Assembly: GCF_000743575.1 (NCBI RefSeq)
Contig: NZ_JQGC01000022.1
Coordinates: 55,528 to 119,527, forward strand
Length of the DNA stretch: 64,000 nucleotides
From: Devosia riboflavina
Lineage (GTDB): Bacteria > Pseudomonadota > Alphaproteobacteria > Rhizobiales > Devosiaceae
Reading direction: 5' to 3'
The notes beneath the pieces are model-generated. The model did not search any database. It was not told the origin of the DNA and saw nothing but the letters and a program-made list of their open reading frames with translations. A program made the translations under genes and the position numbers. Positions within the stretch are counted from its first letter, which is position 1; every line of letters starts with the position of its first letter. Of this stretch, positions 16,949 through 26,154 are shown piece by piece.

Positions 16949-17767
16949 CTACTTGACGGCGCCCAGCATGCCTTCGACGAAGCGGCGCTGGAGCAGGAAG
17001 AAAATGATGAGGGTGGGAAGGGTGGCGAAGATCGCTCCGACCATGACGACGCCGAAATCGGGCGTATAGGCGGAGGTGAGACCGGCGACAACGAGGGTGA
17101 GCGTCTTCATCTCATTGGTCTGGAGGACGATGAGCGGCCAGAGGTAATTGTTCCAGTTGGCCATGAAGACGATGATGGTGGCGGCCGCGTAAGTCGAGCG
17201 CATCACCGGCATATAGACATAGAGAAATATCTGCCACTCCTTGAGGCCATCGATGCGGGCGGCATCGCGCAGCTCGGAGGGGAAGGCCTTCGTCGCCTGG
17301 CGGAAGTAGAAGATGATGAAGATCGAGGCGACGGTGGGCAGGATGATCGCCTGATAGGTATTAATCATCTTGAAGTTGGCCATCATGATGAAGAGCGGGA
17401 TCATCAGGGCGGCGAAGGGGATGGAGAGCATCAGCAGCAGCCCGCCGAAGATCTTTTCGCGGACCTTGCTGCGGAACATTTCGAAGCCATAGCCGGCGAG
17501 CGAGGAGACCAAGAGGGTCAGCGCCGTGCCGAGGCCGGCGATCAGGAACGAATTGAACAGGATGCGCGGCATATCGACGGAATTGAAGAACACCGAAATG
17601 TTCTGCAACAGGGCGCCGCCGGGGGTGACCTTGCCACGAATGATGTCGGCGGAAAGATTGGTCGCGCCGATCATCATCCAGAAGAAGGGAAAGACCGAAA
17701 CGAAGGCGGCGACGATCAGCAGCAGATAGGTCGCAATGCGGCCGAGAAGGGCGAGAGGGTTGCTCAT
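16949..17767 (-). CDS. Sugar ABC transporter permease, MalG type
   Basis: 272 residues, six membrane helices beginning LLLIVAAFVSVFPFFWMMIGATN. EAA loop ELRDAARIDGLKEWQIFLYVYMPVMR contacts the ATPase. Its start overlaps the end of the MalF-type gene by 4 nt (ATGA), and the GH2 gene begins 7 nt downstream, so import and hydrolysis are one transcription unit. Confidence 0.94.
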   Translation of the reverse strand: MSNPLALLGRIATYLLLIVAAFVSVFPFFWMMIGATNLSADIIRGKVTPGGALLQNISVFFNSVDMPRILFNSFLIAGLGTALTLLVSSLAGYGFEMFRSKVREKIFGGLLLMLSIPFAALMIPLFIMMANFKMINTYQAIILPTVASIFIIFYFRQATKAFPSELRDAARIDGLKEWQIFLYVYMPVMRSTYAAATIIVFMANWNNYLWPLIVLQTNEMKTLTLVVAGLTSAYTPDFGVVMVGAIFATLPTLIIFFLLQRRFVEGMLGAVK

Positions 17768-18678
17768 GTGCGGCGCTCTCTTGCGGCCAGGAACTGGATC
17801 AGGGTCAGGATGCCGACCATGACGACGATGACGTAGCTGACGGTCGCCGCATAGCCGAAGCTGGGCATGAACTTGAAGCTGAGGTTGTAGATGTAGAGCG
17901 ACAGGGTGAGCGTCGAATCCGAGGGGGCGCCGGGGGTCGAGGGGATCAGGTTGGGCTCATCGAAGAGCTGCAGCGTGCCGATGGTGGAGATCACCGTCGT
18001 AAAGAGAATGACGGGCTTGAGCATGGGGACGGTGATGTACCAGAAGCGGGCCCAGGCGGGGACGCCATCGATCTTGGCCGCTTCGTAGATCGAGCGGTCG
18101 ATATTCTGCATGGCGGCGAGATAGAAGATCATGTTGTAGCCGGTCCAGCGCCAGGTGATGGCGCTGATGATCACGACCTTCGACCAGAAGGGATCGGCCA
18201 TCCAGGGGATGGGATCCGAGATGATGTGCGTGAAGAGCAGGAACTGATTGATCACGCCATCGGCGGCGAACATCGAGCGGAAGACGACGGAATAGGCGAC
18301 GAGCGAGGTGACGCAGGGCAGGAAGATGGCGGTGCGGAAAAGACCCTTGCCCCAGAGCTTGCTGTCGTTGAGCGCATTGGCGAAGAGCATTGCCAGGACC
18401 AGCATGATCGGGACCTGGATGGCAAGGAAGGTCAGCGTATTGGTGAGCGCCCGGATGAAGACCGGATCCTGCGTCAGCCGCACGATATTGGCGAAGCCGC
18501 CGAAGCTGAAGGCCATGCCGCGGCCGACCTGAAAACTCATCCAGAGCGACCACAGGATCGGATAGATCATGAAGACGCCGAGCAGCACCAAGGCGGGCAT
18601 GACAAAAAGCCAACCGCTTACCTGCTCGTTTCGCGCGAGACCCGATTGCGCCACGCTATTCTCCGTTGTTGTCACCAC
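17764..18678 (-). CDS. Sugar ABC transporter permease, MalF type
   Basis: 304 residues. A 25-residue cytoplasmic N-terminus precedes helix 1 (FVMPALVLLGVFMIYPILWSLWMSF); the EAA loop reads IYEAAKIDGVPAWARFWYITVPMLKPV. Separated from the binding-protein gene by 126 bp that hold a palindromic repeat and a hairpin, which may lower expression relative to the binding protein. Confidence 0.94.
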   Translation of the reverse strand: MVTTTENSVAQSGLARNEQVSGWLFVMPALVLLGVFMIYPILWSLWMSFQVGRGMAFSFGGFANIVRLTQDPVFIRALTNTLTFLAIQVPIMLVLAMLFANALNDSKLWGKGLFRTAIFLPCVTSLVAYSVVFRSMFAADGVINQFLLFTHIISDPIPWMADPFWSKVVIISAITWRWTGYNMIFYLAAMQNIDRSIYEAAKIDGVPAWARFWYITVPMLKPVILFTTVISTIGTLQLFDEPNLIPSTPGAPSDSTLTLSLYIYNLSFKFMPSFGYAATVSYVIVVMVGILTLIQFLAARERRT

Positions 18679-18695
18679 TGCCTGCCAAACCCGAC

Positions 18696-18758
18696 GTCAT
18701 TCCCGCGAAAGCGGGAACCTCCGTTGTGAAACGGGGTCCCCGCTTTCGCGGGGATGAC
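18696..18758. repeat. Intergenic palindromic repeat family C, copy 1
   Basis: GTCATTCCCGCGAAAGCGGG...CCCCGCTTTCGCGGGGATGAC, two nested hairpins making one larger palindrome. Further copies at 26203, 29181 and a half copy at 59431. Two of these copies lie between binding-protein and permease genes. Confidence 0.85.
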
Positions 18759-18767
18759 ACCGAGATA

Positions 18768-18792
18768 GGGTCCGCACCTCAGGCGCGGACCC
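18768..18792 (-). terminator. Hairpin behind the sugar-binding-protein gene
   Basis: GGGTCCGC / GCGGACCC, perfect 8-bp stem 12 bp downstream of the stop codon. No clear U-tract, so it may act as an mRNA-stabilising or weak attenuating hairpin rather than a full terminator. Confidence 0.45.
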
Positions 18793-18804
18793 GACATGAC
18801 GGTT

Positions 18805-20079
18805 TTACTGGACCTGCTGGCGGACCTGGGAGTCGATGGCGGCGATGATCTCGTCGATATTGCCACCCGAGGTGATGTTCGGGATCTGGGCGGCGACGGC
18901 AGCGTCGGCTTCGTTGGTGAAGACGCCGTAGTTCACAGCCGGGATCTTGCCGAGCCAATCGGAGAAGTTCTGCCAGACGGGGGTGCCGCTGAAGAAATCG
19001 TCGCTGGCCTTGTAGGCTTCGCCTTCGCGGGCAGCGAGGAGCGAACCGAGAGCGCCCTGGTTGACGAGAATCTTCTGGTAGAAATCGACGTCCTTGCCCC
19101 AAATTTCGGCGAGGAAATCGACGGCTTCGGCCTTTTCGGCCGAGGAGGAGAGCACGTACCAGCTCGAGCCGCCGAGGTTGGAGGCGTTGGTCGCGCCTTC
19201 GACGCCATCGAGAGCCGGGATGGGGGCAATGGCCCACTTGCCGGACTGATCGGCGTTCGCCTTGATCGTGCCGACCATCCACACGCCGGTGAAGGTCGAG
19301 AGCGTGTCGCCCGAGGTGAACGAACCGGTATATTCGGTCCAGCCCGAGACGGGCTTGGAAATGCCGGCAGCCATCAGGCGCTGATAGGTCTCCATGGAGG
19401 CCTTGAGGACCGGGTTGTCAGCGATATGCACGCTGCCATCGGGATTGAAGTACCAGGAGCCTGCGGACTGCATCATGATGCGGAGCCAGCCGGCATCGTT
19501 GGGATCGATCGGCAGCAGGATGCCGCCGGTCTTTTCCTTCACGTCGGTGCCGATTTCGATCAGCTTGTCCCAGGTGATGTTTTCGAGATCGGCGGCGGTG
19601 TAGCCGGCCTCGCCCAGGAGATCGGAGCGGTAGAAATAGCCGGTGACGCCGGAGTCGAAGGGCAGCGAATAAGTCTGGCCGTTGACGGTGGCGAGTTCGA
19701 CCTTGTAGGGCGCGAAGCCCGAGTAATCGACGGCGCTGTTGAGCGGCTCGAAGGCGCCCGGGAACGACTGCAGGTACTTCTGGGCGCCGTAGTCTTCGAT
19801 CAGGACGATATCGGGCAGACCATCGGTGGTGCCCGAAGCGAGCTGGGCCTGGAGCTTGGTTTCAAGATCGGCCTTGGCGAAATCGACGATATTGACGGTC
19901 ACATCCGGATGCAGCGCGGCATAGCGGTCGGCTGCTTCCTTCATGGTGGCGCCATTGAAGTTGGGGTCCCAGCACCAGACGGTGATTTCGACGGCCGAAG
20001 CGGCGGTGACGCTGAACATGCTGACGCTGGCCAGCGCGACGGCGGCCGCGCGCTTCCAGCCCGTGGACAAACGGGTCAT
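18805..20079 (-). CDS. Sugar ABC transporter substrate-binding protein (MalE/UgpB class)
   Basis: 424 residues. Sec signal peptide (KRAAAVALASVSMFSVTAASA) with cleavage expected before VEITVW. Family-1 extracellular binding-protein features: DLPDIVLIEDYGAQKYL, YSLPFDSGVTGYFYRSDLL, FTGVWMVGTIKA. First structural gene of the GH2 importer cluster, preceded by AGGGAGG. The LacI gene lies directly upstream on the same strand, so the operator at 20160-20175 probably controls this promoter. Confidence 0.93.
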   Translation of the reverse strand: MTRLSTGWKRAAAVALASVSMFSVTAASAVEITVWCWDPNFNGATMKEAADRYAALHPDVTVNIVDFAKADLETKLQAQLASGTTDGLPDIVLIEDYGAQKYLQSFPGAFEPLNSAVDYSGFAPYKVELATVNGQTYSLPFDSGVTGYFYRSDLLGEAGYTAADLENITWDKLIEIGTDVKEKTGGILLPIDPNDAGWLRIMMQSAGSWYFNPDGSVHIADNPVLKASMETYQRLMAAGISKPVSGWTEYTGSFTSGDTLSTFTGVWMVGTIKANADQSGKWAIAPIPALDGVEGATNASNLGGSSWYVLSSSAEKAEAVDFLAEIWGKDVDFYQKILVNQGALGSLLAAREGEAYKASDDFFSGTPVWQNFSDWLGKIPAVNYGVFTNEADAAVAAQIPNITSGGNIDEIIAAIDSQVRQQVQ

Positions 20080-20159
20080 TGCAATTCCTCCCTAGCGGGT
20101 GTTTCCTCTTCACCCGTAAGCAGAACCTTAACCGCATAAATCGCGGCGCGCAATAATTT

Positions 20160-20175
20160 CAGTAAATTTTTACTG
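20160..20175 (-). promoter_or_regulatory. Candidate LacI-family operator CAGTAAA-TT-TTTACTG
   Basis: Perfect 7-bp arms around TT, located just after the lacI-type stop codon and about 80 bp upstream of the binding-protein start. The 98-bp gap is otherwise promoter-sized. A terminator hairpin for the regulator gene is the alternative, but the AT-rich stem argues against it. Confidence 0.45.
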
Positions 20176-20177
20176 CG

Positions 20178-21161
20178 TTATTTTTCAGGGGGTTGGCGGG
20201 TACTGCCACGCCAAACGAGTTTGGACGCCAGGGTGATCTGCTTGGCGAGTTCACGGCCGCCGACGCGTTCAAGCAGCAATTCCACCGCCCCTTCGCCGAT
20301 TTCTTCCGCCGGAAGATGCACGGTGGTGAGGGGTGGATTGAGGAATTGGGCGACGGAAATGTCGTTGAAGCTGGCGACGCCGACATCGCCGGGAATGGTG
20401 AGGCCCATTTCGTGAATGGCGCGATAGGCGCCGATCGCCATGGAATCGTTGAAGGTGATGATGGCGTCGGGCGGGCGCTTTTCACTGAAAATTTCTTTGG
20501 TCAGGCGATAGCCGCCCTGCTCGGTATTGTCGCCGGAGCGGAACATGCGGTCGTCGAACCAGCCGGCCTTGGTCATCCACTGCACGAAAGCCTGGGCGCG
20601 GCGATCGCCCCAGCCGATATAGGCAATGCGCCGATAGCCCAGATTGGCGAGGGATTGCAGCAGCTTTTCCATGGCGAGGCGCAGGTCGGCCTGGACGGAA
20701 TCGATCTGGTCGTCGGGGGGCGCGTGATCGGCAAAGACGAGCTGTTTGGCGTGGCGCTGGAGCCATTCGATCTCGTCCTCGTCGTGACGACCGATGGCGA
20801 TGACCCCGGAGGCGCTTTGCAGCATGCCGGCATCGGGCTTGGCGTCGGTGTGGTAAACTTTTACCGTTTCGATCTTGAGCGCGGCGCAGCGACTTTCGAT
20901 GCCGAGGCGCAGGGCGACGTAATAGGGATCGACCAGCTCCTGTTCGGGGCGCAGGAAATGCACCAGAGCGAGCTTGGTGAGCCCCTGAACATTGGCGCGA
21001 TTGCGATTGCGCGGCGTCGCATAATTGAGCTTTTCGGCCGTCTCGATGATGGCCTGTCGCTTGCGGTTGGAGATCGACAGCGTCGTGTCGTAGTTGAGCA
21101 CGCGCGATACCGTGGCGCTTGAAACGCCTACTGCCGCTGCGATTTCCTTGAGAGTGACCAT
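20178..21161 (-). CDS. LacI/GalR-family transcriptional regulator
   Basis: 327 residues. HTH at residues 2-25 (TLKEIAAAVGVSSATVSRVLN), hinge region, then the periplasmic-binding-like effector domain (IAYIGWGDRRAQAF, PDAIITFNDSMAIGAYRAIHEMGLTIPGDVGVASFND). ATG at 21161 puts the HTH at the N-terminus; 51 open codons upstream have no homology-like pattern. Likely repressor of the GH2 sugar cluster downstream, induced by a glycoside or its product. Confidence 0.92.
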   Translation of the reverse strand: MVTLKEIAAAVGVSSATVSRVLNYDTTLSISNRKRQAIIETAEKLNYATPRNRNRANVQGLTKLALVHFLRPEQELVDPYYVALRLGIESRCAALKIETVKVYHTDAKPDAGMLQSASGVIAIGRHDEDEIEWLQRHAKQLVFADHAPPDDQIDSVQADLRLAMEKLLQSLANLGYRRIAYIGWGDRRAQAFVQWMTKAGWFDDRMFRSGDNTEQGGYRLTKEIFSEKRPPDAIITFNDSMAIGAYRAIHEMGLTIPGDVGVASFNDISVAQFLNPPLTTVHLPAEEIGEGAVELLLERVGGRELAKQITLASKLVWRGSTRQPPEK

Positions 21162-21298
21162 GAGGGCGGAAGCTACAGCCGCAAAAGGCTGGCGGTCAAC
21201 GGGATGTTCGCGACGACGAATGTGAGCATGGCCGCGTCGTCGGCGGGACTGTTCGCTTCGCCCGTTAGGTTCATCTGTGGAGATTTCATCTACGCGAT

Positions 21299-21388
21299 GC
21301 TGCCCTCGGGTCAAGCCCGAGGGCCGGTGCAGGAGCCACGGCGGTTATGCCTGTGAAGCGTGGCCCTCGGGTCAAGCCCGAGGGCAGC
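21299..21388. repeat. Paired palindromes CCCTCGGG / CCCGAGGG around TCAAG (repeat family D, two copies)
   Basis: Copies at 21303-21323 and 21364-21384, identical over 21 bp, flanked by GCTG and CAGC so the whole 90-bp block can fold on itself. A third identical copy is at 40828-40848. Confidence 0.85.
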
Positions 21389-21440
21389 ACGGTGGTGGGT
21401 GGGAGGACATGCTCAACGCAAGCACTACATTTAGCTGGGG

Positions 21441-21503
21441 ATTGCCGGCCCGTCCCGGCAATCCCGTCCGGGGCGGCATGGACCACCGGGACAGGCCCGG
21501 TGG
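21441..21503. repeat. Two hairpins between the LacI gene and the oxidoreductase gene
   Basis: ATTGCCGG / CCGGCAAT (21441-21462) and CCACCGGG / CCCGGTGG around ACAGG (21483-21503). Related to 13603-13625. The 375-bp gap 21162-21536 holds only these and repeat D; I see no gene in it. Confidence 0.7.
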
Positions 21504-21536
21504 TGACGATGGCGGGTGGATTTGGTTCGAGACGGG

Positions 21537-22529
21537 TTACTCCCGCGGGCGCACCAGCACCCTGCCCCGTACTTCGCCCTTGAGGATGCGGTTTGCCGCC
21601 TCTGGGAGGGCTTCGAGGCCGACTTCTTCCACCAGCGCGCCATAGGCGCTGATATCGAAAAGTTCGGCGACGCGCTGCCAGGCGGCGATGCGCTTTTCAT
21701 AGGGCTGCATGACGCTGTCTATGCCGAGGAGGTTTACGCCGCGCAGCAGGAAAGGCAGCACATTGGTGTTGAGGGCAATGCCGGCGGTATTGCCGAGGGC
21801 GGCGACGGAGCCGCCATATTTGACCTGTTTCAGCACTTTGCCGAGCACATTGCCGCCAACGCAATCGATGACGCCGGCCCAGCGGGCCGGCTCGAGCGGT
21901 TTATCGGCATCGGCCAGAAATTCGGCGCGATCGAGGATGCGGGCGGCGCCGAGGGCGGTGAGCGCGGCCGAGTTTTCGGGGCGACCAGAGAGGGCCACAC
22001 CAGAGTAGCCAAGGCGCGCGAGGAGCGCGATGGCGATGGAGCCGACGCCGCCCGAAGCGCCGGTGACGAGGACCTCGCCCGATGACGGGGTGAGGCCTTC
22101 AGATTCCAGGCGGATGATGGCGAGCATGGCGGTGAGACCGGCGGTGCCGACGACCATGGTATCGCGGGTGGTGAGGCCTTTTGGCAGGGGGACGAGCCAA
22201 TCGCCATTGACGCGGGCGCGTTCGGAAAAGCCGCCCCAATGGGTTTCGCCGACGCGCCAGCCGGTGAGCACGACGGGATCGCCGGCGCGGTAGCGGCCAT
22301 CGGAGCTATCGCGAACCGTGCCGGCAAAATCGATGCCGGCGACATGGGGAAAGGTGCGGACGAGACCGCCCTGCCCCGTCAGGCAGAGACCATCCTTGTA
22401 GTTGAGATCGGCCCAATCGATGTCGACGGTGACATTGCCTTCTGGCAGGCGGGAATCGTCGAGCGTCTCCACGGCATTGGCGACGCTGCCGTCCTCGGCC
22501 TTTTGCGTGACAAGGGCGCGAAAGCTCAT
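21537..22529 (-). CDS. MDR-family NADPH oxidoreductase (AcuI/YhdH acrylyl-CoA reductase type)
   Basis: 330 residues, zinc-independent medium-chain reductase. GroES-like N-terminal domain with DIDWADLNYKDGLCLTGQGG and HVAGIDFAGTV, nucleotide-binding motif TGASGGVGSIAIALLARLGY near residue 150, and VIDCVGG. The YhdH/AcuI group reduces acrylyl-CoA to propionyl-CoA with NADPH and so detoxifies acrylate from DMSP or other sources. The ATG at 22529 starts the domain; 30 codons further upstream are non-conserved. Stands alone between repeats. Confidence 0.88.
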   Translation of the reverse strand: MSFRALVTQKAEDGSVANAVETLDDSRLPEGNVTVDIDWADLNYKDGLCLTGQGGLVRTFPHVAGIDFAGTVRDSSDGRYRAGDPVVLTGWRVGETHWGGFSERARVNGDWLVPLPKGLTTRDTMVVGTAGLTAMLAIIRLESEGLTPSSGEVLVTGASGGVGSIAIALLARLGYSGVALSGRPENSAALTALGAARILDRAEFLADADKPLEPARWAGVIDCVGGNVLGKVLKQVKYGGSVAALGNTAGIALNTNVLPFLLRGVNLLGIDSVMQPYEKRIAAWQRVAELFDISAYGALVEEVGLEALPEAANRILKGEVRGRVLVRPRE

Positions 22530-23059
22530 GGGTCTGTCTCCTGAGGCCAATCCATCCCCAATGACACTGTGATGGAAGGGAGGGTTCTGTGTATCCCGGC
22601 AATATCCAGTTGGGCTCAATCTAGCGCGTTGCCGATCGAAGTCAAAAGGCTGCGCCGCCTCTTGTATGGAAGAGGTAACTACCTAGGCCATTGATATTAA
22701 ATACCAAAATCGACAAACTGCGGGAGCCGAGCGAAATCGAGTTGACAGAATGCGCCCCTCGTCGGCACAGTATCGGCATCTAGGCGGGATCAATCCCCCA
22801 GGATCGGCCGGAGACGCGTCATGGGCCCATGGGCCCAGCCAGGGTATGTGGTCAAGCGCGCGCTACGCGGTACGTCTTCTGTCTGACCGAAACAAACACG
22901 GACAGATGCTCGTATCGGCCTTCTGGAGACCCCGTCAGGTACTCAACCGTGCGGTCGCGGTTGGCGGGCTTTCTTTCTCCCCCAGCTTCGACCCCGTTTC
23001 GATCCCGGCATACCGGGACGGGTTTTGCCGCCATTTTCGCGGCGGGGAGGATTTTGGCG
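22530..23059. other. 530-bp intergenic region without a recognised gene
   Basis: Separates the divergent oxidoreductase and glycosidase genes. An AT-rich patch (about 22690-22720) and a TTGACA at 22742-22747 suggest promoter activity, but no -10 fits at 17 nt. Open frames across 22829-23059 give low-quality, arginine/proline-rich protein and I treat them as non-coding leader. Confidence 0.5.
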
Positions 23060-24730
23060 ATGGCCGAGGCGCTTGGCGTCAGCGGAGGAGTGTCGGTGGC
23101 GGAAGCGCTGCTTGCGCGGCTGCGCGCGGCCAGGGTTTCCGTGCCGGTCGACAGTGCATATGGCCAGGCGGCGCTCGATGAATTTGTTGCTTCCGGCGTG
23201 GCCTTTGTGGCGAGCTCGCCCGCGATGGAGCAGCGCTTTGGCGATGCGGTGCGGGAGCTGATTTCCTGCATCAAGCCGACGGCGGGGGACGCGGCTATCC
23301 TCAATGAGGGTGGTATCTACTATGGCTGCTGGCTGGAAAGCACGGGCACCATCAATGCCGAGCTGCTGTCGCGGTTTATTCCCAAAGTGGCTGGAGACAC
23401 ATTTGCCGGATTTGCGCGGCACCAGCGCGAGGATGGGCTGTTTCCCTATAAGCTGACGCAGACGGGGCCGGTCTTCTCGCAGATCCAGACGGTGACGCCG
23501 CTGGCGCGGTCGGTCTGGAACCATTTTTTGCTCAATGGGCGCGACCGGGATTATCTGCGGAAACTCTATGTCGCCATGGGGCGGAACGATGCCTGGCTGG
23601 CGCGCTGGCGCGACACGCGGGGGACCGGGGCCGTCGAGGCGTTTTGTGCCTTCGATACCGGGCACGATCTTTCGGCGCGGTTCTGGCATGTGCCGGATTC
23701 GCCGGAGGGGAATGATCCCAAGCGCTATCGGGCGGATAATCCGGTGCTGCCGTTCATTGCGCCCGACCTGACGGCGAATGTCGCCTGCCAGCGGGATTAT
23801 CTGGCGCTGATGGCCGAGGAGCTGGGCGAGGATGGTGCAGCCTGGCGCGACAAGGCGGAGGCAAGCCGGACGGCGCTGTTCGAGCAGTGTTTCGATCCCG
23901 ATGACGGGTTCTTCTACGACCTCGACCGCAATGGCCAGTTTGTCAGCGTGCAATCGGATGTGCTGCTGCGGGTGCTGGCCTGCGAGGTGGGGGACGAGGA
24001 GTTTTTCGCCGAGGCGCTGAGCCGGTATCTGCTCAATACGCGAAAGTTTTTTGCGAAATATCCGTTTACGTCGATCGCCTTGGACGATCCGCGGTTCGAT
24101 CCGGCGTTTGACTATAATAGCTGGTGCGGGCCGACCAATTTCCTGACGCTGATCCGGGCGGCGCATGCTTTTGAGCATCATGGGCGACATGTGGAGCTGA
24201 CCTGGATGATGCAGCCGATCTTGTCGGCGCTGTTCCGGGGCGAGCGCTTTGCGCAGACGATCAATCCGTTCAATGGGGCGATGGGTTTTACCGAGGTCTA
24301 TTCGCCCAGCATCCTGTGCCTACTCGATTTCATCGAGCGGCTGACGGGGATTTTGCCGCGGCCGGACGGGACGCTGTGGTTTACCGGGCTCGTGCCCTAT
24401 CAGATCGAACATCGCGATGCCTCTCATGCCACCGCCTATGCACGGCGGGTGGATGGGCGGCTGTTCGAGATGGTCAATGACGGGGTGACTCTTCGTGTTT
24501 TTCGCGATGGGGTGCCGCTGTTTTCGGCGCCCAGGGGTGTGCGGGTTGTCACCGACCGTGGCGGCAAGATCGAGGCGCTGATCGGGATGAGCGTGGCGAC
24601 GATCAAAGGGACGCTCGAGATAGATGGCGCGGGGTTCGACTTCGCTATCGGCCCCAATGAGGTGCTCGCGCTGGAGCGCGGCGCCTTCGTGCAACAAAGC
24701 CCCTCGCGGCTAACCCATCCCACTTATTGA
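23060..24730 (+). CDS. Six-hairpin ((alpha/alpha)6) glycosidase, GH63/MGH1-like
   Basis: 556 residues, no signal peptide. Repeating helical-hairpin features: NEGGIYYGCWLESTGTINAELLSRF, HQREDGLFPYK, FDTGHDLSARFWHVPDSPEGNDPKRYRADNPVLPFIAPDLTAN, CFDPDDGFFYDLDRNGQFVSVQSDVLLRVLACEV, FDYNSWCGPTNFLTLIRAAHAFEHHG. This resembles trehalase/glucosidase-type (alpha/alpha)6 barrels. ATG at 23060 has GGGGAGG directly upstream; a start 77 codons earlier is open but its sequence is not protein-like. Heads the plus-strand sugar cluster. Exact bond cleaved is unknown. Confidence 0.78.
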   Translation: MAEALGVSGGVSVAEALLARLRAARVSVPVDSAYGQAALDEFVASGVAFVASSPAMEQRFGDAVRELISCIKPTAGDAAILNEGGIYYGCWLESTGTINAELLSRFIPKVAGDTFAGFARHQREDGLFPYKLTQTGPVFSQIQTVTPLARSVWNHFLLNGRDRDYLRKLYVAMGRNDAWLARWRDTRGTGAVEAFCAFDTGHDLSARFWHVPDSPEGNDPKRYRADNPVLPFIAPDLTANVACQRDYLALMAEELGEDGAAWRDKAEASRTALFEQCFDPDDGFFYDLDRNGQFVSVQSDVLLRVLACEVGDEEFFAEALSRYLLNTRKFFAKYPFTSIALDDPRFDPAFDYNSWCGPTNFLTLIRAAHAFEHHGRHVELTWMMQPILSALFRGERFAQTINPFNGAMGFTEVYSPSILCLLDFIERLTGILPRPDGTLWFTGLVPYQIEHRDASHATAYARRVDGRLFEMVNDGVTLRVFRDGVPLFSAPRGVRVVTDRGGKIEALIGMSVATIKGTLEIDGAGFDFAIGPNEVLALERGAFVQQSPSRLTHPTY

Positions 24731-24839
24731 TCGGAGGTTTTGCACCAAGAGCAGCAGCGCGAGATCACATCGGCCGGAATGCACAAGACAACTAAACGCA
24801 TCCAGTTCTGACGTACGTAGCTCATATCGGGAGGAAACC

Positions 24840-26141
24840 ATGAGCAAATTCAACCGCAGGCAGTTCCTGCACACCTCGGCCGGCTTTGCCGGCTCTGTCG
24901 CCGTCATGTCCGCCTTTGGCCGGCCGGCCTTTGCGCAGGACACCGCCGTGCGCCACTTCTGGTGGGGCAATCCGGAGCGCGACAAGCGCACCTTTGCCGT
25001 CATCGACATCTACAATGGCAAAACGCCGGGCGTGGTGGTTTCAGGGGAAACGCTCGGCTTTGCCGACTATTTCACCAAGCTGACGACGCAGATTGCCGGC
25101 GGCAATATGCCGGATGTGATCCAGCAGGGTTATGGCGTACTGTTCGAATATATCGCCAATGGCGCCGTGGTGCCGCTTGATGATTATGTCGGGAAAAGCC
25201 TCGATATTTCGAAGATGGACCAGAGCGCCATCGATGCCGGTACGGTGGGCGGGAAATTTTATGCGCTCTCGATCGGCGCGAATTCGCATATGGCGGTGTT
25301 CAATACGCGGCTCTTTGAAGAAGCGGGCGTGAAGCCGGGCGAGACGTTCGATCCCTTTGCCTATACCTATGACGAGCTGAAAGAGTTCGCGGCTGCGATC
25401 AAGGAAGCGACCGGGGTTGCCGGCACGGACGACAATACGGCGGACTACCAGAATTTTTCGGACTTCACCGTGCAGAAGGGCGCCAATCTCTACAATGAGG
25501 ACGGCTCCTATGGTCCGACGCAGGAAATCGTCGAGGAATATTGGAGCACCTGGGCTGGGATTCGCGATGCGGGTGGCACGCCTCCGGGACCGGAATCGGC
25601 GGCGCTGGCCGGGGTTGCGGAACTGAGCCAGCTTGGTGTTGTGACCGGCAAATCGGCAATGTCCTATCTCTGGAGCAACCAGTTGGTTGGTGTGCAGGGG
25701 TTGATGCAGGATGTGCTGGGCGCGGCGGTCTATCCCAATACTCCGGCAATGATCCCGGGTTCGGTGATCCAGCCGAGCCAGTTCGTCTGCCTGACGCGCG
25801 ACAGCGGCAATCCGGAAGCGGCGACGGCCTATATGAGCGCCTTCGTCAATGATCTCGATATGACAGCCGTGCTGGGGCTTGAGCGCGGCATTCCGTCCAA
25901 CTCGGAAGTGCGTGCGGCGCTGGAGCCGAACCTGTCGCCGGCCGAAAAGGTGTCGGTGGAATTCTTCGACCGGATCCAGGGCAAGACGGCCCCGCTGACC
26001 GCGCCGCCGCCGAGCGGTTCGGCAGAAGTGGAGCAGACGTTCGAGCGTCTTGCTGTGTCGGTGCTGCTTGGGGAACGTTCGATCCCAGAGGTTGCGACTG
26101 ACTTCCTCAATCAGGCCAAGGCGATCCTGGCTCGCGCCTAA
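24840..26141 (+). CDS. Sugar ABC transporter substrate-binding protein, Tat-exported
   Basis: 433 residues. The N-terminus has a twin-arginine signal (RRQFLHTSAGFAG...PAFA) with cleavage expected after AFA. Family-1 binding domain: GKTPGVVVSGETLGFADYFTKLTTQIAGGNMPDVIQQGYGVLFEYIANG. GGAGG lies 6 bp before the ATG. A strong intrinsic terminator just behind the gene suggests that it is made in excess over the permeases. Ligand probably an oligosaccharide, given the glycosidase upstream and the arabinofuranosidase downstream. Confidence 0.93.
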   Translation: MSKFNRRQFLHTSAGFAGSVAVMSAFGRPAFAQDTAVRHFWWGNPERDKRTFAVIDIYNGKTPGVVVSGETLGFADYFTKLTTQIAGGNMPDVIQQGYGVLFEYIANGAVVPLDDYVGKSLDISKMDQSAIDAGTVGGKFYALSIGANSHMAVFNTRLFEEAGVKPGETFDPFAYTYDELKEFAAAIKEATGVAGTDDNTADYQNFSDFTVQKGANLYNEDGSYGPTQEIVEEYWSTWAGIRDAGGTPPGPESAALAGVAELSQLGVVTGKSAMSYLWSNQLVGVQGLMQDVLGAAVYPNTPAMIPGSVIQPSQFVCLTRDSGNPEAATAYMSAFVNDLDMTAVLGLERGIPSNSEVRAALEPNLSPAEKVSVEFFDRIQGKTAPLTAPPPSGSAEVEQTFERLAVSVLLGERSIPEVATDFLNQAKAILARA

Positions 26142-26154
26142 AAGCCTGACCCTG

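Noticed and set aside
16942..17091. Longer GH2 protein starting at 17091
   Set aside because: The extra 50 codons are Ser/Pro-rich and overlap the MalG-type gene; the start at 16941 gives the family N-terminus.
21299..21388. Possible CRISPR-like repeat pair
   Set aside because: Only two copies here, palindromic throughout, third copy 19 kb away; fits REP-like intergenic elements.
22829..23059. Longer N-terminus for the six-hairpin glycosidase
   Set aside because: Translated sequence is Arg/Ser/Pro-rich without domain character, and a good ribosome site lies directly before 23060.
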